In this document: positions 24,467-32,971 of the stretch, in pieces
Layout of the letters: every line of letters starts with the position of its first letter
Position numbering within the stretch: position 1 is the first letter of the stretch
Source of the DNA: DAOOWV01 sp035371485
Lineage (GTDB): Bacteria; Patescibacteriota; Dojkabacteria; JAFGLO01
Direction: 5' to 3'
Length of the DNA stretch: 35,950 nt
NCBI GenBank assembly: GCA_035371485.1
Contig: DAOOWV010000010.1
Coordinates: 1-35,950 of the forward strand
Made by a program: the position numbers and the translations under genes
Notes under the pieces: model-generated
Databases searched by the model: none
What the model saw: the letters and a program-made list of their open reading frames with translations, nothing else
Told to the model about the DNA's origin: nothing

Positions 24467-26317
24467 ATGGGTATATATGAATCTCCTTTATTTAAGACAA
24501 TAAGAGATAGGGTTTATAGTATTTCTAGCCGACATGTAGCTGAGGGTTATTTGAAAAAACTTGATTGGCAGGTTTATCAAGATGCAAACGTAAGTTATTC
24601 CTATATGGGTTTTAGTAATTACATTACCGAGGAGATTATAAAAGATTATGCGTTAAATTGTTTAATACCAGAAAAATGTGCGATTGCGCATCGTGAGGGA
24701 GATATATATATTCATGATTTGGGAAAACACATAATAGCTTATTGTGCTGGTTGGGATATTCAGCAAATTTTACTCAAGGGGATATCAGGTGTTCCTGGGA
24801 AAATAAGTACTAGGCCTGCAAGTCACTTTACTACTGCCCTTGATCATGTCTCAAGGTATATTTTAACTTTATGTAATGAATGGTCTGGTGCTCAGGCTGT
24901 AAATTCTCTTGATACTTATATGGCTCCCTTTATACGATACGACAAACTGGAATATTCAAAAGTAAAAAATTATATTCAGGGTTTTATGTTTAATCTCAAC
25001 CTTTCTGCACGATATGGTGGACAAGTTCCATTCTCAAACATTACCTTAGACTGGTCAGTACCTGAAGATTTGAAAAATACGCCAGTAATTATTGGAGGTA
25101 AGACACAGAATGAAACTTATGGTGAGTTTCAGGAAGAAATGGATATGTTTAATAAGGGGTTATTGGAAGTATTAAGAGATGGTGATGCTTTCGGTCATCC
25201 TTTTGCTTTTCCAATACCAACTTATAACCTGACTAAAGATTTTAATTGGGAGGGTGAAAATGCACAACTTTTATTTGAAATGACAGCAAAATATGGAACT
25301 CCTTATTTTCAAAACTTTATAAATTCTGATCTTAATCCAGGGGACGTAAGGGCTATGTGTTGTAGATTGCAAATGGATATGAAGGAACTGAAACGAAAAA
25401 CAGGTGGACTTTGGGGTAATGGGGCATCAACAGGTTCTATAGGAGTTGTTGATGTGAATCTACCTGCGATTGGTTATCAAGCTAAAGGTTCAAGAAAAAA
25501 ATTTTTAGAAATTTTGGGTGAAAGAATGGATTTGTGTAGAGATGTTTTGGAGAGCAAGAGAGTGATTGTAAACCAGTTCCTTGAAAAAGGGCTAATACCA
25601 TATACAAAAGAGTATTTGGGTAATTTTAATAAACATTTCTCAACAATTGGGCTCATAGGAATGAATGAAGCAATATTAAATCTAGAGGGTGAAACGATTG
25701 CTTCGCCTAAGGGAATTGAATTTGGTGTTGAAGTTCTGGAATTTATGAAGAAGGGGCTGATTAAATATCAGGAAACAACAGGTCATCTTTATAACTTGGA
25801 AGCTACTCCTGCTGAAAGTGCTTCTTACTATTTGGCATTAAAAGACAAAAAGCGTTTTCCAGGTATTAAAACGTCAGGAAATAAAGACTGTTACTATACA
25901 AATAGTACGCAATTACCGGTTGGAGTAACTGACGATATTTTTGAAGCCTTAAATTTGCAGGAGAAGCTTCAATCAACATATACAGGTGGGACAGTTTTTC
26001 ATGTATTTTTAGGAGAAAGGTTACATAGTTGGGTTGAATGCAAGGAATTAGTAAAGAAAATTGCTAGTAATTATAGAATTCCTTATTTTTCAATTACTCC
26101 TACATTCTCAATTTGTCCAGAGCATGGCTATCTTTCTGGAAAAGTACCAAAATGTAATATTATTAATGATAATGGAGAAAAATGTGATAAGCCAACTTTA
26201 ACTTATAGTAGGGTTGTTGGTTATTATAGTGCTGTTCAGGGTTGGCATAATGGAAAAAAAGAAGAGTTTCGTGAAAGACCAGATTATAAACGAACGAGTG
26301 AACAAGTGAAAGAATGA
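24467..26317 (+). CDS. nrdD: Anaerobic ribonucleoside-triphosphate reductase, form without ATP-cone
   Basis: 616 residues covering the whole class III catalytic barrel but starting where the second copy's ATP-cone ends. Catalytic positions are visible: C93 in AYCAGWD, the finger-loop cysteine pair C298-C299 in RAMCCRL, the zinc-site residues (CPEHG, then C and C in KCNIINDNGEKCDK), and the glycyl radical site RVVGYY, G585 by count. NrdD reduces NTPs to dNTPs in the absence of oxygen after activation by NrdG. Lack of an ATP-cone means no dATP activity switch. The last residues (TSEQVKE) and the TGA are encoded by an 8-base tandem repeat. About 200 bases separate it from the second nrdD. Confidence 0.93.
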   Translation: MGIYESPLFKTIRDRVYSISSRHVAEGYLKKLDWQVYQDANVSYSYMGFSNYITEEIIKDYALNCLIPEKCAIAHREGDIYIHDLGKHIIAYCAGWDIQQILLKGISGVPGKISTRPASHFTTALDHVSRYILTLCNEWSGAQAVNSLDTYMAPFIRYDKLEYSKVKNYIQGFMFNLNLSARYGGQVPFSNITLDWSVPEDLKNTPVIIGGKTQNETYGEFQEEMDMFNKGLLEVLRDGDAFGHPFAFPIPTYNLTKDFNWEGENAQLLFEMTAKYGTPYFQNFINSDLNPGDVRAMCCRLQMDMKELKRKTGGLWGNGASTGSIGVVDVNLPAIGYQAKGSRKKFLEILGERMDLCRDVLESKRVIVNQFLEKGLIPYTKEYLGNFNKHFSTIGLIGMNEAILNLEGETIASPKGIEFGVEVLEFMKKGLIKYQETTGHLYNLEATPAESASYYLALKDKKRFPGIKTSGNKDCYYTNSTQLPVGVTDDIFEALNLQEKLQSTYTGGTVFHVFLGERLHSWVECKELVKKIASNYRIPYFSITPTFSICPEHGYLSGKVPKCNIINDNGEKCDKPTLTYSRVVGYYSAVQGWHNGKKEEFRERPDYKRTSEQVKE

Positions 26318-26336
26318 ACAAGTGAACAAGCGAACG
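26292..26336. repeat. Octamer array GAACAAGT, 5.6 copies, spanning the nrdD stop codon
   Basis: Units GAACGAGT, GAACAAGT, GAAAGAAT, GAACAAGT, GAACAAGC, GAACG. The nrdD TGA (26315-26317) straddles units three and four, so the array has invaded or grown into the 3' end of the gene. Eight is not a multiple of three, so copy-number change before the stop would alter the C-terminal tail. Confidence 0.8.
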
Positions 26337-26370
26337 CCAGCCCTCCTATATTTTTAAAATGTAAGGCTGG
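26337..26370 (+). terminator. Hairpin CCAGCC / GGCTGG after the first nrdD
   Basis: Six-base G-C-rich arms (26337-26342 and 26365-26370), a 22-base loop, followed by TCAACTTTTGG. It starts right after the octamer array. G-C stems are rare in this sequence, so a terminator is plausible despite the short T-run. Confidence 0.4.
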
Positions 26371-26460
26371 TCAACTTTTGGTTGAAATGAATGAGTGAAG
26401 TGTAAAAGTATTGATCTGAGAGTAGTGACTTATTATCAGAAATGAAAAACCAAAATAAAT

Positions 26461-26516
26461 CTAATAACTAATCACTATTATTGTATTCTATATTCTTAAT
26501 TATTAATTATATACTG
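26461..26516. repeat. Degenerate heptamer array ending at the second nrdD ATG
   Basis: Reads in exact sevens as CTAATAA, CTAATCA, CTATTAT, TGTATTC, TATATTC, TTAATTA, TTAATTA, TATACTG, directly followed by the ATG at 26517. The units diverge, so periodicity is less secure than in the other arrays. It includes one ATTATTGTATT motif (26477-26487). Confidence 0.45.
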
Positions 26517-28628
26517 ATGCAAGTAAAAAAAAGAGATGGAAGTTTAGTGTTATATAACCCAGCTAAAATAGAGACTGCTATTTTTAAGGCTATGCGTTCA
26601 GTTGGGATAGATGATAAGAAAAAAGCAGGTAAAATTACTGAGTTTGTTGATGCAGAACTTCAGAAGAATTATTTTTCAATTGATGCAGTTCCATCAATTG
26701 AAGATATCCAAGATATTGTTGAGAGGCAATTAATGCTTCACAAGTTTCCTGATGTTGCTAAGGCATATATTCTCTATAGAGATCTGCATAACAGAATGCG
26801 TAATATTAATAATTTAATGGACGTCTCATCTGTTATAAATGGTTATATACAAAAATCTGATTGGAAAATACATGCTGATGATCAAATTGATTACTCATTA
26901 CAAGGGATGTATAAAATGATTACTAATTATGCCTCAGAGCAATTCTGGTTTAACGAGGTTTATACACGGGAAATGCGTGATTGTCACGAAGAAGGAGATT
27001 TTCATATTCATAAAAGTAGCTCATTAAGTTCATACTGCGTTGGGTGGGATCTATATGACATATTGGTAGTAGGATTTGGCGGTGTACCTGGGAATGTGAG
27101 CTCAAGACCGGCAAAACACTTAAGATCTGCGTTGGGTCAGCTAGTAAATTTTCTTTTTACGTTAACTCAGGAAACTCCTGATGGAGCAGTTGCTATCTCA
27201 AGTTTTGATACATATCTTGCTCCATTTATTAGACATGATGGACTGAATTATAAGGAGGTAAAACAGACCTTACAAGAATTTGTTTATAACATGAATGTTC
27301 CAACCAAAATGGGTGGACAAGCTGTTTTTTCTAATATAACTCTTGATCTTGAATGCCCTGAATATTTGAAGGAAACTCCTATTGTAATTGGTGGTGAAAA
27401 TCAAAAAGAGAAATATGGAGATTTCCAAGAAGAGATGGATATGTTTAATAAAGCGTTAACGGAGATTTATGTGGAAGGTGATGCAAAAGGTCGAGTTTTT
27501 ACTTGGCCAATTCCAACTTACAATATTACCAAAAATTTTAACTGGAATAATAAAAACCTTGACGGATTGTGGGAGATGACAGCTAAATATGGAATTCCAT
27601 TTTTTGCCAACTTTATAAATAGTGATATGAATCCTGATGATGCAAGATCAATGTGTTGCAGGTTAAGAATTGATAAAAGACAGTTGCAAAAAAGAGGAGG
27701 AGGTTATTTTGGTGCAAATCCTTTAACTGGAAGTATTGGTTATGTAACGATAAACTTGCCTAGATTAGGCTATAAGTATAAGGGTAATAAGGAAGAATAT
27801 TTTAATGCCTTGTCTCGTCTTATGGATATATCAAAAGATGTATTAATTTCAAGAAGGAAATTTATTGAAAACATGACAGAGAACGGTTTGTATCCATATT
27901 GTAAATTCTACCTGCGTTCTGTTAAGGAAAAATCTGGGAAATATTGGAGTAATCATTTTTCAACAATTGGATTAATAGGTATGAACGAATCTTGTTTAAA
28001 CTTTATGGATAAGGATATTACAACAGAAGAAGGTAATAAATTCGCTGGCGAAGTTTTAGATTTTATGAATAAAAAACTATTAGAATACCAAGAAGAATCT
28101 GATATTTTATATAACCTAGAGGCATCTCCAGCTGAGGGAGCGTGTTATCGTTTAGCAAAGATGGATAAAAAGAAATATCCAGATATAATTGTTGCAAATG
28201 AATCAAAAGTAATAAAAGGAGCAGAACCTTTTTATACTAACTCTACGCAGTTACCAGTAGATTATAAGGGCGATGTTTTTTCAGCATTGGATTTACAAGA
28301 TCATTTACAAACAAAATATACTGGTGGGACAGTATTTCATGCTTTTTTGGGAGAGAGATTAAATAATGGGGAACAGGCTAAGCAATTGGTTAAAAAAATA
28401 GCAGAAAATTATAAGTTGCCATATTTTACTCTAACTCCTACCTTTTCAATTTGTGAGAAGCATGGATATATATCAGGTGAACATGAAACGTGTTCCAAAT
28501 GCGGTGATCCGTGTAAAATTTATTCTAGAATAGTGGGTAAGATTTCACCAACATCAAGGTGGAATCCTGGCAAAAAAGCTGAATTTAAAATAAGAGAAGA
28601 GTTTAAAGTTGATAATTCTCAACTTTAG
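26517..28628 (+). CDS. nrdD: Anaerobic ribonucleoside-triphosphate reductase with ATP-cone
   Basis: 703 residues from the ATG at 26517 (MQVKKRDGSLVLYNPAKIET). Residues 1-95 are an ATP-cone (VKKRDGS-x-VLYNPAKIETAIFKAM, and VEDIV-like EDIQDIVERQLM), the site where ATP or dATP switches activity. The barrel follows: C174 in SYCVGWD, C380-C381 in RSMCCRL, SNITLDLECPE, a zinc site (CEKHG, CSKC, C), and RIVGKIS with the glycyl radical at about G674. Large stretches match the first copy, so the two are paralogues rather than split halves. A single nrdG at 13979 probably serves both. An upstream TTG in frame exists but falls in the repeat array. Confidence 0.95.
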   Translation: MQVKKRDGSLVLYNPAKIETAIFKAMRSVGIDDKKKAGKITEFVDAELQKNYFSIDAVPSIEDIQDIVERQLMLHKFPDVAKAYILYRDLHNRMRNINNLMDVSSVINGYIQKSDWKIHADDQIDYSLQGMYKMITNYASEQFWFNEVYTREMRDCHEEGDFHIHKSSSLSSYCVGWDLYDILVVGFGGVPGNVSSRPAKHLRSALGQLVNFLFTLTQETPDGAVAISSFDTYLAPFIRHDGLNYKEVKQTLQEFVYNMNVPTKMGGQAVFSNITLDLECPEYLKETPIVIGGENQKEKYGDFQEEMDMFNKALTEIYVEGDAKGRVFTWPIPTYNITKNFNWNNKNLDGLWEMTAKYGIPFFANFINSDMNPDDARSMCCRLRIDKRQLQKRGGGYFGANPLTGSIGYVTINLPRLGYKYKGNKEEYFNALSRLMDISKDVLISRRKFIENMTENGLYPYCKFYLRSVKEKSGKYWSNHFSTIGLIGMNESCLNFMDKDITTEEGNKFAGEVLDFMNKKLLEYQEESDILYNLEASPAEGACYRLAKMDKKKYPDIIVANESKVIKGAEPFYTNSTQLPVDYKGDVFSALDLQDHLQTKYTGGTVFHAFLGERLNNGEQAKQLVKKIAENYKLPYFTLTPTFSICEKHGYISGEHETCSKCGDPCKIYSRIVGKISPTSRWNPGKKAEFKIREEFKVDNSQL

Positions 28629-28673
28629 AAGAAAGTGCTTGAAGATAAAAGTAGGCGATTAGAGATAAGTAAT

Positions 28674-28702
28674 TTGACATTTATTTTTAAAACGTCTATT
28701 AT
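28674..28702 (+). promoter_or_regulatory. Near-consensus sigma70 promoter of ftsA-ftsZ
   Basis: TTGACA (28674-28679), exactly 17 bases, TATTAT (28697-28702). Transcription would begin near 28709, leaving a leader of about 74 nt before the ftsA ATG. It is the best promoter in the window. Confidence 0.6.
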
Positions 28703-28782
28703 GTATAAGTAAGATTCTAGTAGTGGAAAGATACTGCCTTTTCCATTGTTAGAATAAATAATTATTTGGTACGAACCTTTAA

Positions 28783-30114
28783 ATGAGTAAAAGAATTATT
28801 TCGGCTATTGACGTAGGATCTTTTAAAATATCTACAGTTGTTGTAGCCGTCGATACTGAGGATAAAATCCCTCATGTAATTGGTGTTTGTTCTCAGCCAA
28901 GCGTTGGAGTTAAGAAGGGGGTTATTATAAATATTGATGATGCTGTCAATTCAATCTCCAGTTCATTAACCGCTGCTGAAAGAATGGCTGGTATTACAAT
29001 TCCTAGTGTTTATGTTTCCGTTAATGGTAAAGATATCCAAAGTTTGAATAATAAAGGAGTTGTTGCAATTTCGAGGCAAGATATCGGTCCCGAAGATGTT
29101 TTAAGAGCTATTGAGAGTGCAAAAACTATTCCTTTAGCTCAGGATAAAGAAATAGTTCATGTTATTTCACGTGAATTTATAGTAGATTCTCAGGGTGGAA
29201 TTAAATATCCTCTTGGAATGTCTGGTAATAGATTAGAAGTTGACACACATATTGTTATTTCTCCAACGACTGTAGTTCAAAATCTAATTAGAGCTGTTCA
29301 GCATACTGGATTAGGTATAGATGGAATAGTATTTTCTGGTTTAGCTTCTTCACTTTCTGTGGTTACTGAAACTGAAAAAGAACTAGGAGTGTTACTTTTA
29401 GATATTGGTGCTGGAACTGTTAGTATTTCATTATATCTTGAAGGTGCTGTGTCATATAGTGGTGTCGTACCTTTTGGAGGTATGCATGTTACTAGTGATT
29501 TGGCAGCTGGATTACAAATTTCATTTGAAGAGGCCGAAAGACTAAAGAGATCTTTAGGAGAATTGTTAAAAAATAAAGAAGATGAAATGGCTTCTGATGA
29601 CTTAGAAAATGATAAACGTACAGCTTTGGAAAGGAGTAGTGGTGAAGACAAAAAAACGAGTAAAGTTAATAAGAAGAAGAGCAATGATAGTTTGGCAGTT
29701 TCTTCGATTGGAATTTCAACTGTTGAAGAAGTATCTAAATCTTTTTGTATAGATATAATTAATGCAAGAATGCAAGAGATTATTTCTATGGTTAAGGCTC
29801 AGATTGAAAAATCTGGAGTACCACTTGCTATTCCTGCTGGAGTGATCGTTACCGGTGGTGGTGCAAAAACCTATGGAATCACTGATGTTGTGAAGAAAAC
29901 TTTTGGAGTAACTTGTAGAATTGGAAAGCCAAGTGGACTTCATGGTATGACGGATGAAATAAATGATACCGAATTTTCCGTTGTACAAGGTTTGATCAAA
30001 TATGCTGTTGTTGAAGATGTTGATGTGGGTGGAAGTAGAGGAAGGAACCCAGCTTCTCCCGTTATTGATAAAGTAAAAGAATTTATAACCAAATTTTTTC
30101 CCAAATCAAATTAG
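28783..30114 (+). CDS. ftsA: Cell division protein FtsA
   Basis: 443 residues of the actin-like FtsA family that tethers FtsZ to the membrane. Phosphate-1 loop AIDVGSFKIS, the 1C domain (VYVSVNGKDIQSLNNKGVV), phosphate-2 LLLDIGAGTVSISLY, adenosine motif GVIVTGGGAKTYGI, and an amphipathic C-terminal helix (DKVKEFITKFFPKSN) that would bind the membrane. A very charged insertion of about 45 residues (KNKEDEMASDDLENDKRT, then SGEDKKTSKVNKKKSND) sits in the 2B-domain loop, where the family is variable. It lies 21 bases upstream of ftsZ, in the usual order, and both are probably on one transcript. Confidence 0.96.
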   Translation: MSKRIISAIDVGSFKISTVVVAVDTEDKIPHVIGVCSQPSVGVKKGVIINIDDAVNSISSSLTAAERMAGITIPSVYVSVNGKDIQSLNNKGVVAISRQDIGPEDVLRAIESAKTIPLAQDKEIVHVISREFIVDSQGGIKYPLGMSGNRLEVDTHIVISPTTVVQNLIRAVQHTGLGIDGIVFSGLASSLSVVTETEKELGVLLLDIGAGTVSISLYLEGAVSYSGVVPFGGMHVTSDLAAGLQISFEEAERLKRSLGELLKNKEDEMASDDLENDKRTALERSSGEDKKTSKVNKKKSNDSLAVSSIGISTVEEVSKSFCIDIINARMQEIISMVKAQIEKSGVPLAIPAGVIVTGGGAKTYGITDVVKKTFGVTCRIGKPSGLHGMTDEINDTEFSVVQGLIKYAVVEDVDVGGSRGRNPASPVIDKVKEFITKFFPKSN

Positions 30115-30135
30115 TTTATTTTAGAATTTATAAAT

Positions 30136-31260
30136 ATGTTAGTTACTCCTAGTACACAACCAGTAGCGAGGATAAAGGCTATCGGAGTAGGTGGTTGTGG
30201 TGGTAATGCAATAAATACAATGATTTCCCAATATAATATTGAAGGAGTCGAGTTTTTAGCAGTTAATACTGATGTGCAAGCTTTACATAATTCTCTTGCT
30301 CCAGTTACTATTGCATTAGGAGATACTATCACCAAAGGCTTAGGTGCTGGCGGAAATTGGGAAATTGGTGAAAAGGCTGCAGAGGAAAGTATTGACCAAT
30401 TACAAGAAGTATTGGCAGGTTCGGATATGGTTTTTATTACTGCCGGAATGGGTGGAGGAACGGGAACTGGGGCAGCTCCAGTTATTGGAAGAATCTGTAA
30501 AGAACTTGGAGCTTTGACTGTTGCTGTTGTTACTAAGCCATTCAGATTTGAAGGTAAGAGAAAAATGGATACAGCATTAGAGGGAATTGAAAGATTAAAA
30601 GATAATGTTGATACCTTAATTGTTGTACCTAATCAAAGAATTTTAGAAATTGTTGATAAAAATATGTCGTTTCTTGAGGCTATGCGAAAAGGTGATGAGG
30701 TGCTTATTCAAGCTGTTCGTGCAATTTCAAGTCTTGTTACTCAAACAGGTTATGTTAATGTTGACTTTGCTGACGTAAAATCAATTATGGCTAACAGTGG
30801 TTCCGCTCACATGGGTGTTGGTTCAGCTTCAGGTGAGAACAGAGCTGAAACTGCTGCAAATCAAGCAATATCTAGCCCATTATTGGAGATGTCAATAAAT
30901 GGTGCTAAAGGTGTTCTTCTGAATATTATTGGTGGAAGCAATATGACAATGCATGAGGTCGATATAGTATCAGAAAAAATACAAAATGCCTGTGATCCTA
31001 ATGTTGACTTTATCTTTGGTTCTTCGATAGATGAAGAGATGGGAGATGAGTTACAAGTTATAGCTTTGGCTACGGGTTTTGATGCAGATAAAAACACATT
31101 AGGTAACAGCTCAGTAAATCAAATTCAAACGAATGTTGTTCCAAAACAGCAATCATCTGTTTCATCACCAACATTAAGTATTTCGTCATCACAGCCTTCT
31201 TCTGGAGATGATTTAGACGACTTAGATAAACCTGCTTTTTTGAGGGTGAAACGATCTTAG
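30136..31260 (+). CDS. ftsZ: Cell division GTPase FtsZ
   Basis: 374 residues, the tubulin homologue that forms the division ring. The nucleotide-binding GGCGGNAINTM, the signature loop GMGGGTGTGAAP (106-112), the synergy loop NVDFADVKSIM and the charged C-terminal peptide LDDLDKPAFLRVKRS that binds FtsA are all present. The linker before that peptide is short and Ser/Gln-rich (residues 325-360). The ATG at 30136 gives a compact N-terminus (MLVTPSTQPVARIKAIGVGG). No SepF, FtsQ or other dcw genes accompany the pair. Confidence 0.98.
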   Translation: MLVTPSTQPVARIKAIGVGGCGGNAINTMISQYNIEGVEFLAVNTDVQALHNSLAPVTIALGDTITKGLGAGGNWEIGEKAAEESIDQLQEVLAGSDMVFITAGMGGGTGTGAAPVIGRICKELGALTVAVVTKPFRFEGKRKMDTALEGIERLKDNVDTLIVVPNQRILEIVDKNMSFLEAMRKGDEVLIQAVRAISSLVTQTGYVNVDFADVKSIMANSGSAHMGVGSASGENRAETAANQAISSPLLEMSINGAKGVLLNIIGGSNMTMHEVDIVSEKIQNACDPNVDFIFGSSIDEEMGDELQVIALATGFDADKNTLGNSSVNQIQTNVVPKQQSSVSSPTLSISSSQPSSGDDLDDLDKPAFLRVKRS

Positions 31261-31381
31261 AAATTGGGAATTTTAAGTGTTGAATTTTAAATTTTTGGAT
31301 TTTTGTTTGTTTCTGAATTTTAGGTTTAAAATCGCCGATCTCTGCTTTCTTTTTAATTAAGAATTTATAATTTCAATAGTG

Positions 31382-31390
31382 TGCTATAAT
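31382..31390 (+). promoter_or_regulatory. Extended -10 box TGCTATAAT
   Basis: TG-C-TATAAT (TATAAT 31385-31390) lies 35 bases before the ATG of the DHH remnant. The gap after ftsZ also contains two GAATTTTAA copies exactly 14 bases apart (31268, 31282) and no clear terminator. Confidence 0.45.
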
Positions 31391-31425
31391 TCATTTGGTA
31401 AAAGATAATGTAAATCCATATCTTA

Positions 31426-31731
31426 ATGAAACAAAGTAAAAAACTGTTTGATGCTATTAATGATGTAGAAAAGGTACTAATAATTCCATCTACACCAATG
31501 GATGGAGACAGTTTAGGTTCAGCAATAGCATTTTATTTGTGGGTTAAGAAAATAGGGAAGGAAGCGGAGTTAATGAGTTTTGAAAATTATGGTGGTCATC
31601 GTAACTCAGGTGGAGGTACATTTGAGGGATCTGTGATTGATGCAATAAAAAGTATCACTTCGGAAATGGAAAAACAATTAAAGGAGTTGCGTTCCCAAAA
31701 TAAGAAAGAAAAAGAGTGGATAAATTATTAA
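31426..31731 (+). pseudogene. Internally deleted DHH/DHHA1 phosphoesterase (NrnA/RecJ-like remnant)
   Basis: A 101-residue frame joins the two ends of a DHH-family phosphoesterase. Residues 1-53 (KVLIIPSTPMDGDSLGSAIAF, then KKIGKEAELMSFE) match the N-terminal Rossmann strand and the first DGD-x-x-GS metal motif, although the usual His before PDGD is Ser. Residues 54-75 (NYGGHRNSGGGTFEGSVIDA) match the extreme C-terminal GGH-x3-GG loop of the DHHA1 substrate-binding domain. Family members have about 320-350 residues, so roughly 230 in the middle, including the DHH triad, are absent and the join is in frame. The product cannot be a normal nanoRNase/pAp phosphatase. It has its own promoter-like box and an intact start and stop. 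Confidence 0.65.
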
Positions 31732-31787
31732 CAAGTCTGGTAATATCGGAATATTATTAATATTAACTTATTTAATAGTTTGTTAAT

Positions 31788-32837
31788 TTGTCACATAAGT
31801 TTTATTATGAATTTGCATCCTCTGATTACTACGATCTTGGCTATCAAATGGGAAAAACATTTAGGGAGGACTTGAAACGAATAATTAAAATATCGTTTGA
31901 TAGACTTAAAGAGATAGGAGTAGAAGTTCCTTATGACGAACAATCCATTGATCTTATTAGAGAAATCTTTCCTCAATACTATTCGCAATTTGAAGGATAT
32001 TCCTCTGGGGCAGGGATAGATATTAGGCACTTTTGGGCACTTTTTTTCAATAACAATATAATCAATTCGAATGATTTGGAAACTAATAATGAAAAATGTA
32101 CAACTTTAGTCACAAATAAAGGGGAATTATTGGCTCATTGTGAAGATGGAGCACTTAAGACATCAACTGAAGTATGCCTAATTAAAACAAATATTAAAGG
32201 AATAACCAAGTTTGAAGTATTTTATTACGGATTTATAGGTGGTGATGCCATTGGTTATAGTGAAAATGGCTTTGTATATGCAGTTAATTCTCTATATTCA
32301 AATATTGGAAATAAGCACGGTATTTTAAAAGATATTGTGGCTAGATATTTAACAGATGCAGATGATTTCGGAGATGTTCAAAAAAGAACCGAATTTATAA
32401 GTAAATACAAAATGCTTGGGGAATATAATTACAATTTTGTAAGTAAAGAGGGGAGACTCATGAATATTGAAAGTACTGAAGCTGAATTTGATATTAAATT
32501 CCCAGAGACTCCGTTTGTTCACACGAACCATTATCTTGGGAGACTAAAGAAATATGAAGCTGTTGAAAAGTATCGAGTTTTTCCACATAGGAGCAAGAGA
32601 GAAATTGATTCATTTAATCGTTATAATTATGCAATTAATAATTTGAAGAGTTCAATGAGTGTTAAAGATTTAAAGGATCTATGTTCAGAGCATAAGAGCA
32701 AAACTTGTTCTGATTTGTATAATTATTATACTGACGCTGTGGTAATCGCAGATATCGTTAACAAAAAATTTATAGTTAATCTAGTGAGAGAAAAAAATGA
32801 TGGATGGATTGAATATTGTATGAATTTCAGAAGTTAA
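31788..32837 (+). CDS. C45-like NTN hydrolase (acyltransferase/amidohydrolase family)
   Basis: 349 residues. The layout is that of the acyl-CoA:6-aminopenicillanate acyltransferase (peptidase C45) family: a propeptide (1-103) with LGYQMGKTFREDL and YSQFEGYSSGAGIDI, then C104 in EKCTTLVT, which would become the N-terminal nucleophile after self-cleavage, then GELLAHCEDG, GFIGGDAIGYSENGFVYAVNSL, VARYLTDADD and FVHTNHYL. Many members have HNEDG or RNxDW where this one has HCEDG. They hydrolyse amide bonds of small molecules or peptides. No signal peptide is seen, so it is cytoplasmic. The start is TTG at 31788; no ATG lies in frame before the first conserved block. Confidence 0.75.
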   Translation: MSHKFYYEFASSDYYDLGYQMGKTFREDLKRIIKISFDRLKEIGVEVPYDEQSIDLIREIFPQYYSQFEGYSSGAGIDIRHFWALFFNNNIINSNDLETNNEKCTTLVTNKGELLAHCEDGALKTSTEVCLIKTNIKGITKFEVFYYGFIGGDAIGYSENGFVYAVNSLYSNIGNKHGILKDIVARYLTDADDFGDVQKRTEFISKYKMLGEYNYNFVSKEGRLMNIESTEAEFDIKFPETPFVHTNHYLGRLKKYEAVEKYRVFPHRSKREIDSFNRYNYAINNLKSSMSVKDLKDLCSEHKSKTCSDLYNYYTDAVVIADIVNKKFIVNLVREKNDGWIEYCMNFRS

Positions 32838-32895
32838 ATGGAAGAAAATGTACAGATTGAATTACTAGCCTCGAATAAATTTGTTGTTTCTTTTT

Positions 32896-32916
32896 TATCA
32901 CCTATCACTTATCACT
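32896..32916. repeat. Heptamer array TATCACC/TATCACT, three units
   Basis: TATCACC, TATCACT, TATCACT in exact sevens, after the C45-like gene. A related set follows at 32972. A 64-codon frame crossing both arrays looks like repeat sequence, not a gene. Confidence 0.65.
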
Positions 32917-32931
32917 TCCGCCTGTCCCTGC

Positions 32932-32953
32932 CTGACGGTATTAATACTGTCAG
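32932..32953. terminator. Near-perfect 22-base palindrome between convergent genes
   Basis: Arms CTGACGGTATT and AATACTGTCAG pair over 11 bases with one G-T mismatch and no loop. It lies between the C45-like gene and alaS, which converge, and may be a bidirectional terminator or a binding site. No T-run follows. Confidence 0.35.
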
Positions 32954-32971
32954 CTGCGTAAATTTCACATA

